Shown: positions 8,980 through 17,569 of the stretch, in pieces
Position numbering within the stretch: position 1 is the stretch's first letter
How the letters are laid out: each line of letters opens with the position of its first letter
NCBI GenBank assembly: GCA_043497085.1
Contig: JBIEKI010000010.1
DNA: 64,000 nucleotides
Reading direction: 5' to 3' (one strand)
Source: Thalassobacillus sp043497085
Lineage (GTDB): Bacteria > Bacillota > Bacilli > Bacillales > Halobacillaceae
Program-made: the position numbers and the translations under genes
The notes under the pieces: model-generated
The model's database searches: none
Told to the model about the DNA's origin: nothing
The model's input: only the letters and a program-made list of their open reading frames with translations

Positions 8980-9190
8980 TCCGTTTAGTACAAAACTGGC
9001 TGGATGGGAAGGGAAACGACGAGACTCCCGCGGGAGAAGGGGCTAGGCGAGATCCCGTAGGGCTTTAGCCCGAGGAAGCTTGCCAGGTCCCCCGCAGGAA
9101 AGCGAGTTGTTTCCCTATCCATCCTATTCCGTTCATGGTAACGGACCCCACTATCTCGAAACTGATTGTTCATGTAAAGGGGGAATAAGT
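8980..9190. repeat. Dispersed palindromic repeat, core type B (copy 2, reverse orientation)
   Basis: This carries GGGAGAAGGGGCTAGGCGAG, the GGGCTTTAGCCC hairpin, AAAGCGAG and a GGACCCCACTATCTCGAAACTGA flank. Read on the minus strand it is nearly the same as the element at 63535–63740. The element is non-coding; the 74-codon minus-strand and 86-codon plus-strand frames across it are compositional accidents of the repeat. Confidence 0.78.
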
Positions 9191-9197
9191 GGAATAA

Positions 9198-9232
9198 AAA
9201 AAGGACCAATATCCAAACGGTGGATATTGGCC
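9198..9232 (-). terminator. Orphan minus-strand terminator-like hairpin
   Basis: CCAATATCC and GGATATTGG are separated by seven bases. Read leftward the stem is followed by seven T residues, the form of an intrinsic terminator. No gene on the minus strand precedes it: the next gene to the right is on the plus strand. Confidence 0.6.
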
Positions 9233-9597
9233 AAGAGACGACTGGTTAAACTTTTGAGTGAGGGAATTAAATCCATGAAAAAGCTTGGGAAAAGCTTTTC
9301 CATTGCAGTTGCCGATCGCCATCAGGTGATCAACAACTAACTCATATTTTTATTCTAATATATCCCGCCTAGTCCTTCACCGAAAAGATATTGCGGTACA
9401 CCGCAAATGCCATTGCGTTATTTCTAGTTTTTGTCATAAAATTCTCATTTATTTGAATTTATTGTTATTGAAATGGGATTTTGTGAATTTCATTTTCAAT
9501 CTTTTGTCATCAGTTCGTCACGAGTTTCCCCTATATTCCCTGCTATAACATTGTATGATAAGAATATATTCCATTCGTAGACGCAGGGGGAGTAATT
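9233..9597. other. Gene-free region upstream of the SCO gene
   Basis: This AT-rich stretch has no convincing gene. It contains a 7-bp dyad, TTGCGGT-AC-ACCGCAA, at 9391–9406, which has operator-like form, and a 21-codon plus-strand frame at 9275–9340 (MKKLGKSFSIAVADRHQ…) preceded by GAGGG, too short to call as a gene. Upstream of the SCO start, GGGGGAG serves as ribosome-binding site. Confidence 0.4.
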
Positions 9598-10188
9598 ATG
9601 AAAAAAAGATATTATGCAATGTTTGCTGGTATCATTGCCATTGGTATTACCATTGGCATCTTGTATCTGGAAGTTTGGCGTGATTCAGGGGTTCAGCTGC
9701 CAAAGGATATTCTGCTTGAAACGGTATCAGCAGAAAGCTATGATTTTGAAAACATGGAGCCTAAAGTCCGCTTGATTGAATTTTACTACACCAAGTGTCC
9801 AGACGTCTGCCCGCTGACTACCCAGCGAATGATGCATTTAAGGGAAATGTTGAAAGAAGAAGGCGTCTATGGCAAAGAAGTAGAATTCATCTCCGTGTCC
9901 ATTGATCCTGAAAACGATACAGCGGAGCAAGTTAAAAAATATATGGACACGTACGCCATCAGTCCTGAAGAAGAGGGGTGGACTTTCCTGCGTGGCTCAC
10001 TTGAAGATACGAAAGCTTTCGCGGAACCCTTCCGATTCCGTTTCCAGGACCGTGGAACAGACTATATTGTCCACGATTCTTTTACTTATTTGATTGACCA
10101 GGATAACTACCTGATTGAGAAGTTTTCCATGGGCGAAGGATTTGATAAAGAAAAAGTGTTCAAACGGATTATGAGGACAGTTGACTGA
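9598..10188 (+). CDS. SCO1/SenC family copper chaperone
   Basis: This 196-residue membrane-anchored protein of the SCO family delivers copper to the CuA centre of cytochrome c oxidase or acts as a thiol redox protein on the outer face of the membrane. An N-terminal helix (residues 7–25) anchors it. The CxxxC copper site is present as CPDVC (C67, C71) and the distal ligand as H159 in VHDSF, so all three ligands are retained. SISVSIDPENDT is the usual thioredoxin-fold segment. The gene stands alone, with no oxidase genes in view. It corresponds to the YpmQ-type protein of Bacillus; I give no symbol because the locus is not syntenic. Confidence 0.88.
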   Translation: MKKRYYAMFAGIIAIGITIGILYLEVWRDSGVQLPKDILLETVSAESYDFENMEPKVRLIEFYYTKCPDVCPLTTQRMMHLREMLKEEGVYGKEVEFISVSIDPENDTAEQVKKYMDTYAISPEEEGWTFLRGSLEDTKAFAEPFRFRFQDRGTDYIVHDSFTYLIDQDNYLIEKFSMGEGFDKEKVFKRIMRTVD

Positions 10189-10290
10189 TTCCTCGCTGAC
10201 ACACCCATCTTATTCAATTATTTCGACTTTAGTCATAATCACAGCGGAAATAAACATAGGGATGAGAGTCAGTTTTGAAAATAAGAGAGA

Positions 10291-10324
10291 CAAAAAGGAG
10301 GGCCGCAACGGGACCTCCTTTTGT
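10291..10324. terminator. Bidirectional terminator between SCO gene and lcfB
   Basis: CAAAAAGGAGG and CCTCCTTTTG flank a 12-base loop. It lies between two convergent genes and has T-rich sequence on both sides. Confidence 0.85.
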
Positions 10325-10326
10325 AA

Positions 10327-11865
10327 TTATTGAGCAATTTTATCTCGCAGATTTTTACGTAAAATCTTACCGGTCGTATTCTTAGGAAGCTCTTCTAAAA
10401 ATTCGACGCTGGTCGGCACTTTGTATTTTGCGAGATGTTCACGGCAATAGGTGATCACCTGTTCTTCATTTAAATCAGGATTGTCAGAAACGACAAAGCT
10501 GATCACGCTTTCCCCGGAATCCGGATGGGGAGCTCCGATGACTGCTACCTCAGAAATGTTTGGATGCTCATACAGCACTTCTTCTACTTCCCGCGGATAG
10601 ACATTATAGCCGCCGACCAGAATCATATCCTTTTTGCGGTCGACGATATAGAAATAGCCTTCATCATCCATTTTCGCCATGTCGCCGGTATATAACCATC
10701 CGTCTCGAATCGCTACCGCTGTTTCTTCCGGCATTTTGTAATAGCCTTTCATGACATTCGGTCCTTTGACGACCAGCTCGCCGACTTCTCCTGGTGCCAC
10801 TTCTTCACCAAGCTCGTCTACAACTCTGTTCTCGACATTCTTGATATTCTTCCCGATCGAACCTGGCTTTCTTGGACGATCAAGCGGGTTGAAACAGGTA
10901 ACAGGACTTGCTTCGGACAACCCATAGCCTTCCGATACAATGACATCGAATTTTTTCTCGAACGCTTTGAGAAGCGCAACCGGCATGGAAGCACCACCGG
11001 AAATACAAAGCCGGTTGTGCTTGAATGTCTCTTCCATGCCATCGCCTGTCTGTAAGAGGTAATTATACATCGTAGGCACCCCTGCGAAGACGGTGGCCTG
11101 CCATTCCTTTGAAATTTTGAAAACTTCCTGTGGCGAGAACTTCGGCACAATCAGAACTGTTCCTCCGTTCATCAAAGGTCCATTCAAAGCGACGGTCAAA
11201 CAGAACACATGGAACATCGGAAGCGCTGCGATGACCCGATCATCATTTGTAAATTCCAGATAATCAGCGACATCTTTGGCGTTGGAGTAGATATTTTTAT
11301 GGGTAAGCATGGCGCCTTTCGGCTTTCCTGTAGTGCCTGAGGTGTACAGAATAACTGCAGTTTCGTTATCATCCAGCTGCGGACGATCCAACTCCAGGCC
11401 GCCTGCTTCCACCGTTTTTGTAAACGATTTCATTTTTTCGCCCAACGAAGACTGTTGCCAATCCGGTTTACCACCTGTTTCCCCAACAAAATAATGCTCA
11501 ATTCCTGGAATTGCCGCATCCATATGCTCGAATTTCTCAAGCAGGACATCCATTGTGATGACACCTTTCACATCACCATTTTTCAAAATGTAGCTCATTT
11601 CATCGACCGTATAGATCGGATTTATTGGAATGACGGTTGCTCCGATCCTTAATGCCCCATACAATCCAATAATGAAATATGGACTGTTGCCTGCCACTAA
11701 TGCCAGGTGATCACCTTTTCCATAGCCGAGCTCCTTCAGACTGGAAGCAAATTTCGTGACGGCACCTTCTAATTCCCGGTAGCTGGTTTCTTTGTCCTGG
11801 AATATGTAAGCTGCTTTGTCCGGTTGCTGTTTGGCCGTCAACGACAACTGATCACTAATATTCAA
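10327..11865 (-). CDS. lcfB: Long-chain acyl-CoA ligase LcfB
   Basis: This 512-residue AMP-forming enzyme activates long-chain fatty acids to acyl-CoA for beta-oxidation. The P-loop-like ILYTSGTTGKPKGAMLTHKN, the GYGLSEASPV motif, the YTGDMAKMDDEGYFYIVDRKKD block and the C-terminal catalytic lysine in LPKNTTGKILRK are all present. The start is taken as TTG at 11865 (MNISDQLSLTAKQQ): GGGGGA lies seven bases before it, an overlapping ATG is out of frame, and the resulting length matches B. subtilis LcfB/YhfL. A FadR-type operator lies just upstream. The next gene upstream, lplJ, is separated by a terminator, so lcfB is probably its own unit. Confidence 0.92.
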   Translation of the reverse strand: MNISDQLSLTAKQQPDKAAYIFQDKETSYRELEGAVTKFASSLKELGYGKGDHLALVAGNSPYFIIGLYGALRIGATVIPINPIYTVDEMSYILKNGDVKGVITMDVLLEKFEHMDAAIPGIEHYFVGETGGKPDWQQSSLGEKMKSFTKTVEAGGLELDRPQLDDNETAVILYTSGTTGKPKGAMLTHKNIYSNAKDVADYLEFTNDDRVIAALPMFHVFCLTVALNGPLMNGGTVLIVPKFSPQEVFKISKEWQATVFAGVPTMYNYLLQTGDGMEETFKHNRLCISGGASMPVALLKAFEKKFDVIVSEGYGLSEASPVTCFNPLDRPRKPGSIGKNIKNVENRVVDELGEEVAPGEVGELVVKGPNVMKGYYKMPEETAVAIRDGWLYTGDMAKMDDEGYFYIVDRKKDMILVGGYNVYPREVEEVLYEHPNISEVAVIGAPHPDSGESVISFVVSDNPDLNEEQVITYCREHLAKYKVPTSVEFLEELPKNTTGKILRKNLRDKIAQ

Positions 11866-11891
11866 GCATGATTCCCCCTTTTTCCATTGAA

Positions 11892-11909
11892 TGAATGAAT
11901 GATCATTCA
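11892..11909. promoter_or_regulatory. Candidate FadR operator of lcfB
   Basis: TGAATGAATGATCATTCA has perfect 7-base arms and agrees with the B. subtilis FadR consensus TGAATGANTANTCATTCA at all but one defined position. It sits 27 bases ahead of the lcfB start, and lcfB is a known FadR target in B. subtilis. FadR releases DNA on binding long-chain acyl-CoA, so fatty acid would induce the ligase. Confidence 0.75.
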
Positions 11910-11991
11910 CCATATTGTAAAAAATATTCATTCTAATTATAAAATACTGAAAACTTTCCTGCAACCACGGATGCTTCATCCCCTTTTAAAA

Positions 11992-12014
11992 AAGACCCCT
12001 CATCAAGGGGTCTT
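11992..12014 (-). terminator. Terminator after lplJ
   Basis: AAGACCCC and GGGGTCTT enclose a 7-base loop, and the leftward transcript continues into TTTTTTAAAA. It separates lplJ from lcfB. Confidence 0.85.
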
Positions 12015-12022
12015 CCAAGCTA

Positions 12023-13021
12023 TCAATAAATAATATTCAAAAAGTCTTCTTTACTGATTTTACCGAGATAATGGGAAATATCTACATCAGCAAGTGCTTG
12101 ATCAATCGCACTTTTCTCGTATTTTGTTTCAATTAATCGCTCTTCGATTTCACTGATATCGCCGACACCGAAAAAGTCGCCGTATATCTTTGCATTTTTT
12201 ACGACCCCTTTGGAGACATCCAGCCGAACATCATAACTGCCTGCTCCTTCTATCCGCTTGGTATGCTGAATATTGAACTTCGGAGACTTTCCGTAATTCC
12301 ATTCCCAGTTTTGGTAGCGTTCTTCGGACAGTTGATGGATCGCTTTCCAATCTTCCTCTGTCAGTTTGTATTGTGGTACGTCTTTCACATCTTCTACATC
12401 AAAAATATAGCGAAGGATCATGCGCTTAAACTCGTCCATCGTAATTTTTTCTTCGAGGTATTCAGAAATATTGGCAACCCGGCTGCGAATCGACTTGATA
12501 CCTTTGGATTTGATTTTCTCCGTTTTGACATTCAAGGATTTCACCACATGCTCGACCTCCGAGTCGAACATCAAGGTGCCATGGCTGAACATTCTGCCTC
12601 GTGTAGAGAACTGGGCGTTCCCGGAGATTTTACGCCCATCAACAGTGATATCATTCCGGCCGGAAAGCTCTGCTTCCACCCCCAGTTTCTTAAGTGCTTT
12701 CGTAACTGGCTCTGTGAACTTAGCGAAATCATGGAAGCTGTCTCCGTCATCCCTTGTGATGAAACTGAAATTCAAATTTCCAAGATCATGGTAGACTGCT
12801 CCGCCACCAGACAGACGGCGAACTACATGGATTCCGTTTTCTTCTACATAATCGGTGTTGATTTCTTCCACCGTGTTCTGGTTCTTTCCAATGATGATGG
12901 ACGGTTTATTGATATAGAACAGTAAGTATGTCTCATTGATATCCAGGTTTTTCAATGCATATTCTTCAATAGCGAGATTGATCCGTGGGTCATTGATCCC
13001 TTCATTATCGATAAAAAGCAT
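12023..13021 (-). CDS. lplJ: Lipoate-protein ligase LplJ
   Basis: This is a 332-residue lipoate–protein ligase, which adenylates free lipoate and transfers it to the lipoyl domains of dehydrogenase complexes or to GcvH. The N-terminal catalytic domain shows VVRRLSGGGAVYHDLGNLNFSF and the lysine of VDGRKISGNAQ, both conserved in LplA/LplJ, followed by the C-terminal accessory domain. Length and start are as in B. subtilis LplJ (YhfJ). It lies between yhfI and lcfB (yhfL), the B. subtilis order. Confidence 0.93.
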   Translation of the reverse strand: MLFIDNEGINDPRINLAIEEYALKNLDINETYLLFYINKPSIIIGKNQNTVEEINTDYVEENGIHVVRRLSGGGAVYHDLGNLNFSFITRDDGDSFHDFAKFTEPVTKALKKLGVEAELSGRNDITVDGRKISGNAQFSTRGRMFSHGTLMFDSEVEHVVKSLNVKTEKIKSKGIKSIRSRVANISEYLEEKITMDEFKRMILRYIFDVEDVKDVPQYKLTEEDWKAIHQLSEERYQNWEWNYGKSPKFNIQHTKRIEGAGSYDVRLDVSKGVVKNAKIYGDFFGVGDISEIEERLIETKYEKSAIDQALADVDISHYLGKISKEDFLNIIY

Positions 13022-13101
13022 TACAATCAGCCCCTTTTTTTATTCTGCCACCTTCCATTGTAATGAAATCCCGCTAAAGAAACAATTCATTGGAATCAGA
13101 A

Positions 13102-13836
13102 TCAATGGGAGCTCCATGTCCACCCTTCACGCGCCAGGGAAACGGGCCCATCGTACCTTTCTTTCGCTTCTTCGACCAATTGACGGTGTTCACCGAAATG
13201 AGGCAGGTGGCTCAGCAGAAGCTCTTTCACTCTCGCTCCACTTGCCAGTTTGCCAGCCTCTTCGCTGGTCATATGTCCAGGTCCTGAACCGTCCATCCCT
13301 TTGTAAAAATTCGTATCGGTAATCAAAAGATCTGCGTCTTGAGCAAATAAAATCCAGTCCTCGGAAAAACTGGTATCAGCCGTATACACAATTTTCTCTT
13401 CTCCATCTGAAATCCGCATCCCATAACATGGCACAGGGTGATGGGTTTCGTGAAAATCAATCGTAAAAGGACCAACTTTCAAGGTCCGGATCGGATCGTA
13501 TCTAATTCCTTCTGTATACTGGTGGCTCAGTGCCTCGAACTTACCTGTATCGTAAGGATGCCCGTAAATCGGCAGCTTCTTTTCGGTGCTTTTCAGCGTA
13601 TTCTGTACCAGCCAGGCATATTGCAAAACACCAATATCTGCTACATGATCGTTATGATAATGGGAAATAAGTACCGCATCCAGGCTGGTTGGATCCATAA
13701 ATTTTTGCAGCCTGGACAAACAGCCGCTGCCACAATCCACCAGTAACCGAAAACCATCTTGTTCATATAAATAGCATGAGGTCGCACTTTCTGTGGCGGG
13801 ATAAGCTCCCCAATAACCAATGACTGTCATCTTCAT
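13102..13836 (-). CDS. yhfI: Metallo-beta-lactamase-fold hydrolase YhfI
   Basis: This 244-residue protein of the metallo-beta-lactamase/RNase Z fold has the metal-binding HxHxDH motif as SHYHNDHVAD, a further histidine in DFHETHHP, the aspartate of YTADTSFS and the late histidine in LLSHLPHFGEH. A hydrolase on a phosphate ester or nucleic-acid-like substrate is likely, but the substrate is unknown. ATG at 13836 is chosen because AGGAGG lies seven bases upstream; two earlier in-frame starts overlap that site. It is next to lplJ and yhfH as in B. subtilis. Confidence 0.88.
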   Translation of the reverse strand: MKMTVIGYWGAYPATESATSCYLYEQDGFRLLVDCGSGCLSRLQKFMDPTSLDAVLISHYHNDHVADIGVLQYAWLVQNTLKSTEKKLPIYGHPYDTGKFEALSHQYTEGIRYDPIRTLKVGPFTIDFHETHHPVPCYGMRISDGEEKIVYTADTSFSEDWILFAQDADLLITDTNFYKGMDGSGPGHMTSEEAGKLASGARVKELLLSHLPHFGEHRQLVEEAKERYDGPVSLAREGWTWSSH

Positions 13837-13967
13837 AGCCATTCCTCCTATTACCATCATTTTTACTATTTTAAGATTGTTTTATAACAGCCTATTGATT
13901 TATTTGTTTTGTTATAATACAATGTGGGTATACTAATTCTAAACACATTTTCAGGAGGCGATTCTTC

Positions 13968-14096
13968 ATGATGAGTATTGTTGAATTCTTTAAAAATCTA
14001 CCACGTAAACAGTGTGTAAGCTGCGGTAATGCCATTGATGAGAAAGCAGATTGCTACGGTAACCTTTGCGATGAATGTGATCACCCAGCACGCTAA
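13968..14096 (+). CDS. yhfH: Zinc-ribbon peptide YhfH
   Basis: This 42-residue peptide starts MMSIVEFFKNLPRKQCVSCG. Two cysteine pairs, CVSCG and CDEC, separated by an acidic loop with another Cys, form a small zinc ribbon. It matches the YhfH family in length and in place beside yhfI. AGGAGG is nine bases upstream; the second ATG is equally possible as start. The function is unknown. A terminator follows at 14141. Confidence 0.85.
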   Translation: MMSIVEFFKNLPRKQCVSCGNAIDEKADCYGNLCDECDHPAR

Positions 14097-14140
14097 GTGC
14101 TGTTATATCAATAACCATTTGCTTTGATATCCTTCCTGTC

Positions 14141-14172
14141 GGGACAGCTGTTATATAGCTGTCTCATTTTTT
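14141..14172 (+). terminator. Terminator after yhfH
   Basis: GGGACAGCT and AGCTGTCTC form the stem (one G–T pair), followed by ATTTTTT. Confidence 0.82.
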
Positions 14173-14215
14173 GTGATGTGTATTAATAGGACTATAACAA
14201 ATATGCTGTATTAAA

Positions 14216-14248
14216 AAAAGAATTCCGTCATTGAAACGGAATTCTTTT
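14216..14248 (-). terminator. Terminator after the CAP-domain gene
   Basis: AAAAGAATTCCGT and ACGGAATTCTTTT make a 13-bp stem with a 7-base loop; leftward readout continues into a T run. Confidence 0.88.
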
Positions 14249-14256
14249 GAGTCCAC

Positions 14257-14982
14257 CTATTTTCTGATAAACATCTGGGTCCAATAGTTTCCATCTTTAT
14301 CATATCCGACTCCGATATGAGTCAATTGGCCATTCAAAATATTTTCCCTGTGCCCGGCACTGTTCATCCAGCCATCCACGACACTTTCAGGAGTCTTCTG
14401 ACCGGCTGCGATATTCTCAGCCGCTCTCGTATAATCGACCCCAAAGTCTTTCATCATATCGAATGGGCTGCCATAGGTCGGAGAGGTATGGGAAAAATAA
14501 TCGTTCTCCGACATGTCCTCTGATTTTTCTTGTGCAACTTCCATCACTTCTTGATCGATTTTCAATGGCTTTAAACCATTCTTTTTACGTTCCTGGTTGG
14601 TCAACTCGACAACTTGCCGCTGGATCTCGTTAATATCCCCTTGAGGCTGGTTCTGCTCCGGCTGTGGCTGATTCTGTTCTGGCTGTGGCTGTGTCTGCTG
14701 CGGCGCGTTATCATAACCTCTGTCAGGCGCGGCAGTATCGCCACCGTTCCAGTTCGGGTTGTAGTCCCGCTGGGTACGGTATTCACCTAAATCGAAACCG
14801 GTAAAGAAACGATATTCATCACGCTGCATCTCATTCCGGTCAGGGGTAGCATCGCCCGGTCCATAATTAACCCGCTGCATATCATTATTCATATCCTGCA
14901 ACCCCTGATCATTTTCAGCGGCGCAGGCGATTAAAAATGTCATTAAAAACAGAGACATTACCCTTGTTAAAAGCTTTTTCAT
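14257..14982 (-). CDS. CAP-domain (SCP/YkwD-like) lipoprotein
   Basis: This is a 241-residue exported protein. The signal peptide ends in a lipobox, TFLIAC, with C20 as the lipidated residue. A disordered linker rich in Gln and Pro (repeated PEQNQPQ units, residues about 95–112) leads to a C-terminal CAP domain with the signatures NDYFSHTSPTYGSPFD, AAENIAAG and GHRENIL. Bacterial CAP proteins of the YkwD group are found at the cell surface and in spores; their activity is unsettled. The gene stands alone between yhfH and hemY. Confidence 0.85.
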   Translation of the reverse strand: MKKLLTRVMSLFLMTFLIACAAENDQGLQDMNNDMQRVNYGPGDATPDRNEMQRDEYRFFTGFDLGEYRTQRDYNPNWNGGDTAAPDRGYDNAPQQTQPQPEQNQPQPEQNQPQGDINEIQRQVVELTNQERKKNGLKPLKIDQEVMEVAQEKSEDMSENDYFSHTSPTYGSPFDMMKDFGVDYTRAAENIAAGQKTPESVVDGWMNSAGHRENILNGQLTHIGVGYDKDGNYWTQMFIRK

Positions 14983-15121
14983 AAGATAACCTCTTTCTAT
15001 TTGTGGATGGTCATCTGTAGTATTTGCTGTGCGGTTGTAAATATGCCGCCTACAGCCTCTCCTATAATTGGAAAGCTCCGGCCTTTCGTAAACCGTGGCA
15101 AATAAAAAAAAATATTAACAA

Positions 15122-15160
15122 AAAACCGAGTAGAAATCTTTAAGATTTCCTACTCGGTTT
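15122..15160 (-). terminator. Terminator of the hem operon
   Basis: AAACCGAGTAG and CTACTCGGTTT, with inner AAATCTTTAAGATTT also self-complementary, form a long hairpin shortly after hemY. Confidence 0.88.
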
Positions 15161-15204
15161 AACTTACCATTTATACGGTTTCTGCAGCTATATGCCAGAT
15201 AACT

Positions 15205-16617
15205 TCAGTTATTTTTTTGCAGAAAGTTTAATACCTTTCCGACTGCATCTTTCCCCTGGTCGATACAATCAGGTACGCCAACGCCATGATAAGATCCTCC
15301 AGCGAGGTATACTCCTGGAAGCTCCTGTGCCATAGCTTGGTGGATTTCTTCCATCCGCTGTTTATGACCTACCGTATATTGAGGCATGGCGTTTTTCCAG
15401 CGGGTAATTACTGAAAATTCCGGTTCTGCGGTGATATTCATTGTTTTATTCAAATCTTTAAGGACGATATCGATGATTTCCTGATCAGATAAATCGACGA
15501 CCGCTTGATCATCCGGCTTACCGACATAGCAGCGAAGCAGTACTTTGCCTTCTGGTGTTGAATGTGGCCATTTCTTATGTGTCCAGGTGCATGCCGTAAT
15601 ACGAAAATCACTGTTACGGGAAACGACGAAACCAGTACCATCGATGTCTTTTTTAATAGCCGATTCATCAAAAGCGAGTGCCACGTTGGCAACTGAAGTT
15701 GCGGGCATCTCCTGGAATGGCTTCATGAAATCATACTTGCTCAGCATCCGCTCCGTAGCAAAATGCGGTGCAGCCAAAATGATGGAGTCAGCTTTCATGA
15801 CCGTTCCATCACCTAGAAGCATGTGATAATGGCTGTCTTTCTTCTCTATATGATCAACTGCTGTATTGGTACGGACCGTATCTTTTTCAAGCTGACCGGC
15901 AACGGCATTTACTAAGGATTCCAATCCATCTCTCAATGTCAAAAACATGCTTGGTTTTTGACATTTTTTAGCAAGCTTCCGATTCGGCATCTTTTTATTC
16001 AAGCCTTTGATCAGACTGCCATATTCCTGCTCCAGATGATAGAAGTTAGGGAAGGTGGACATCAAGCTTAAGTTATCTATATCACCGGCATAAATACCTG
16101 AAAGCAACGGCTCAATCAGATTTTCGACGACTTCATCACCCAGACGGCCGCGGAAGAAATGACCAAGCGATTGATCATCCTGCGGGTCCCCTTTGGACTT
16201 GACGAAATCCTTGGCCGCCTTCACTTTTCCAACAGGAGAAAATAAACTGGAAAAAAGGAAAGGCCGTACTTTTGTCGGAATTCCCATGAATGAACCACTC
16301 GGCATTTTATGCAGTTTGTTTTTCACTAAAATGTAGGATTGGCCGGTGCCACTCGGCACAAGCTGATCTCCCAGCCCAACATCAGCGGCAAGCTCCGAAG
16401 CACTTTTTTTCCGGGCCAGAAATGAGTCAGGGCCTCGCTCTATGGTAAAGCCATCCCTTTGTTCTGTACGGATTTTTCCGCCCAATTGGTCACTTGCTTC
16501 TATAAGCTTCACTTCGTAAGGAAGCTCTTGATGCTTGATTTCTTTTTGTAAGTAGTAAGCAGCCGCAAGGCCGGAGATCCCGCCGCCCACAACTGCAATT
16601 TGTTTAGTTTCAGACAT
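15205..16617 (-). CDS. hemY: Coproporphyrinogen III oxidase HemY (CgoX)
   Basis: This 470-residue FAD enzyme of the Gram-positive haem route oxidises coproporphyrinogen III to coproporphyrin III. The dinucleotide-binding GGGISGLAAAYYL lies at the N-terminus, with FTIERGPDSFLARKKSA after it, and the C-terminal FAD segment reads VYLAGGSYHGVGVPDCI. The ATG at 16617 follows AGGGG at seven bases; an in-frame start two codons earlier overlaps that site. It is the last gene of hemE-hemH-hemY, nine bases after hemH. Confidence 0.93.
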   Translation of the reverse strand: MSETKQIAVVGGGISGLAAAYYLQKEIKHQELPYEVKLIEASDQLGGKIRTEQRDGFTIERGPDSFLARKKSASELAADVGLGDQLVPSGTGQSYILVKNKLHKMPSGSFMGIPTKVRPFLFSSLFSPVGKVKAAKDFVKSKGDPQDDQSLGHFFRGRLGDEVVENLIEPLLSGIYAGDIDNLSLMSTFPNFYHLEQEYGSLIKGLNKKMPNRKLAKKCQKPSMFLTLRDGLESLVNAVAGQLEKDTVRTNTAVDHIEKKDSHYHMLLGDGTVMKADSIILAAPHFATERMLSKYDFMKPFQEMPATSVANVALAFDESAIKKDIDGTGFVVSRNSDFRITACTWTHKKWPHSTPEGKVLLRCYVGKPDDQAVVDLSDQEIIDIVLKDLNKTMNITAEPEFSVITRWKNAMPQYTVGHKQRMEEIHQAMAQELPGVYLAGGSYHGVGVPDCIDQGKDAVGKVLNFLQKNN

Positions 16618-16626
16618 GTACATCCC

Positions 16627-17556
16627 CTATTCTTTCACTTTTTCCAAAACTACTTCAGCTAAAGTTTCAATGAATTTAGGATGAGTATTCGGCATTTCCG
16701 GACGATAGTAATTAGCACCGACTTCATCACAGACAACTTTACATTCATAATCATTATCATAAAGTACTTCCAAATGATCAGAAACAAAACCGACCGGCGC
16801 ATAGACGAAGGATCGGTAGCCTTTTTCATGGTAAAGATCTCTGGTCAAATCCTGGACGTCCGGACCAAGCCATGGATCGGGCGTGTTCCCTTCACTTTGC
16901 CAGCCAATTTCATACTGTGTGATGCCTGTAGCATCGGCGATCAGGTCTGCTGTTTTTTTCAATTGGTCCGGATAAGGATCACCGCCCTGAAGGATTTTTT
17001 CCGGCAGACTGTGCGCGGAAACGATCAAGCATGCCTTATCCTTTTCTGCTTCATCCATATTGGCATACACAGCATTGATCTGTTCTTTCCAATAATCGAT
17101 GAAGCCTGGCTTATCATACCAGCTCTCCACAGATTTGATGGTTAAACCATGTTTCGCCGCCTCTTCCTGGGCGCGGCCATTATAGGATTTCACACTGAAA
17201 GTGGAATAATGAGGCGCCAGTACAAGAGAAACTGCTTCTTTGATGCCGTCTTCGGCCATTTTAGCTACCGCATCTTCGACAAACGGCTCGATGTGCTTAA
17301 GACCAAGGTACAGCTTGAATTCTACATCGTCCTGCATATCATTCAGCTTCGCTTCAATCGCTTTCCCCTGATTTTCCGTAATGCGGGCCAGTGGAGAAAT
17401 TCCGCCAATTGCATCGTAGCGCTCCCGTAAATCCTGAAGCATCTCTTCGGATGGCTTACGTCCACGGCGGATATGCGTATAGTAACGTTCCAGGTCTTCT
17501 TCTTTATATGGGGTGCCATAAGCCATCACTAGCAGCCCTATCTGTTTTTTAGCCAT
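16627..17556 (-). CDS. hemH: Coproporphyrin ferrochelatase HemH (CpfC)
   Basis: This 309-residue ferrochelatase inserts ferrous iron into coproporphyrin III in the Gram-positive pathway. GLLVMAYGTPYKEEDLERYY opens the protein; the metal-site histidine is in IVSAHSLPEKIL, and YAPVGFVSDHLEVLYDNDYE contains the conserved glutamate helix. Length is as in B. subtilis HemH. It sits between hemE (13-base gap) and hemY in a clear operon. Confidence 0.95.
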   Translation of the reverse strand: MAKKQIGLLVMAYGTPYKEEDLERYYTHIRRGRKPSEEMLQDLRERYDAIGGISPLARITENQGKAIEAKLNDMQDDVEFKLYLGLKHIEPFVEDAVAKMAEDGIKEAVSLVLAPHYSTFSVKSYNGRAQEEAAKHGLTIKSVESWYDKPGFIDYWKEQINAVYANMDEAEKDKACLIVSAHSLPEKILQGGDPYPDQLKKTADLIADATGITQYEIGWQSEGNTPDPWLGPDVQDLTRDLYHEKGYRSFVYAPVGFVSDHLEVLYDNDYECKVVCDEVGANYYRPEMPNTHPKFIETLAEVVLEKVKE

Positions 17557-17569
17557 TAAATTTCACCTC

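Noticed and set aside
12263..12925. 220-codon plus-strand frame opposite lplJ
   Set aside because: Shadow of lplJ; no ribosome-binding site and the minus strand has a complete conserved enzyme.
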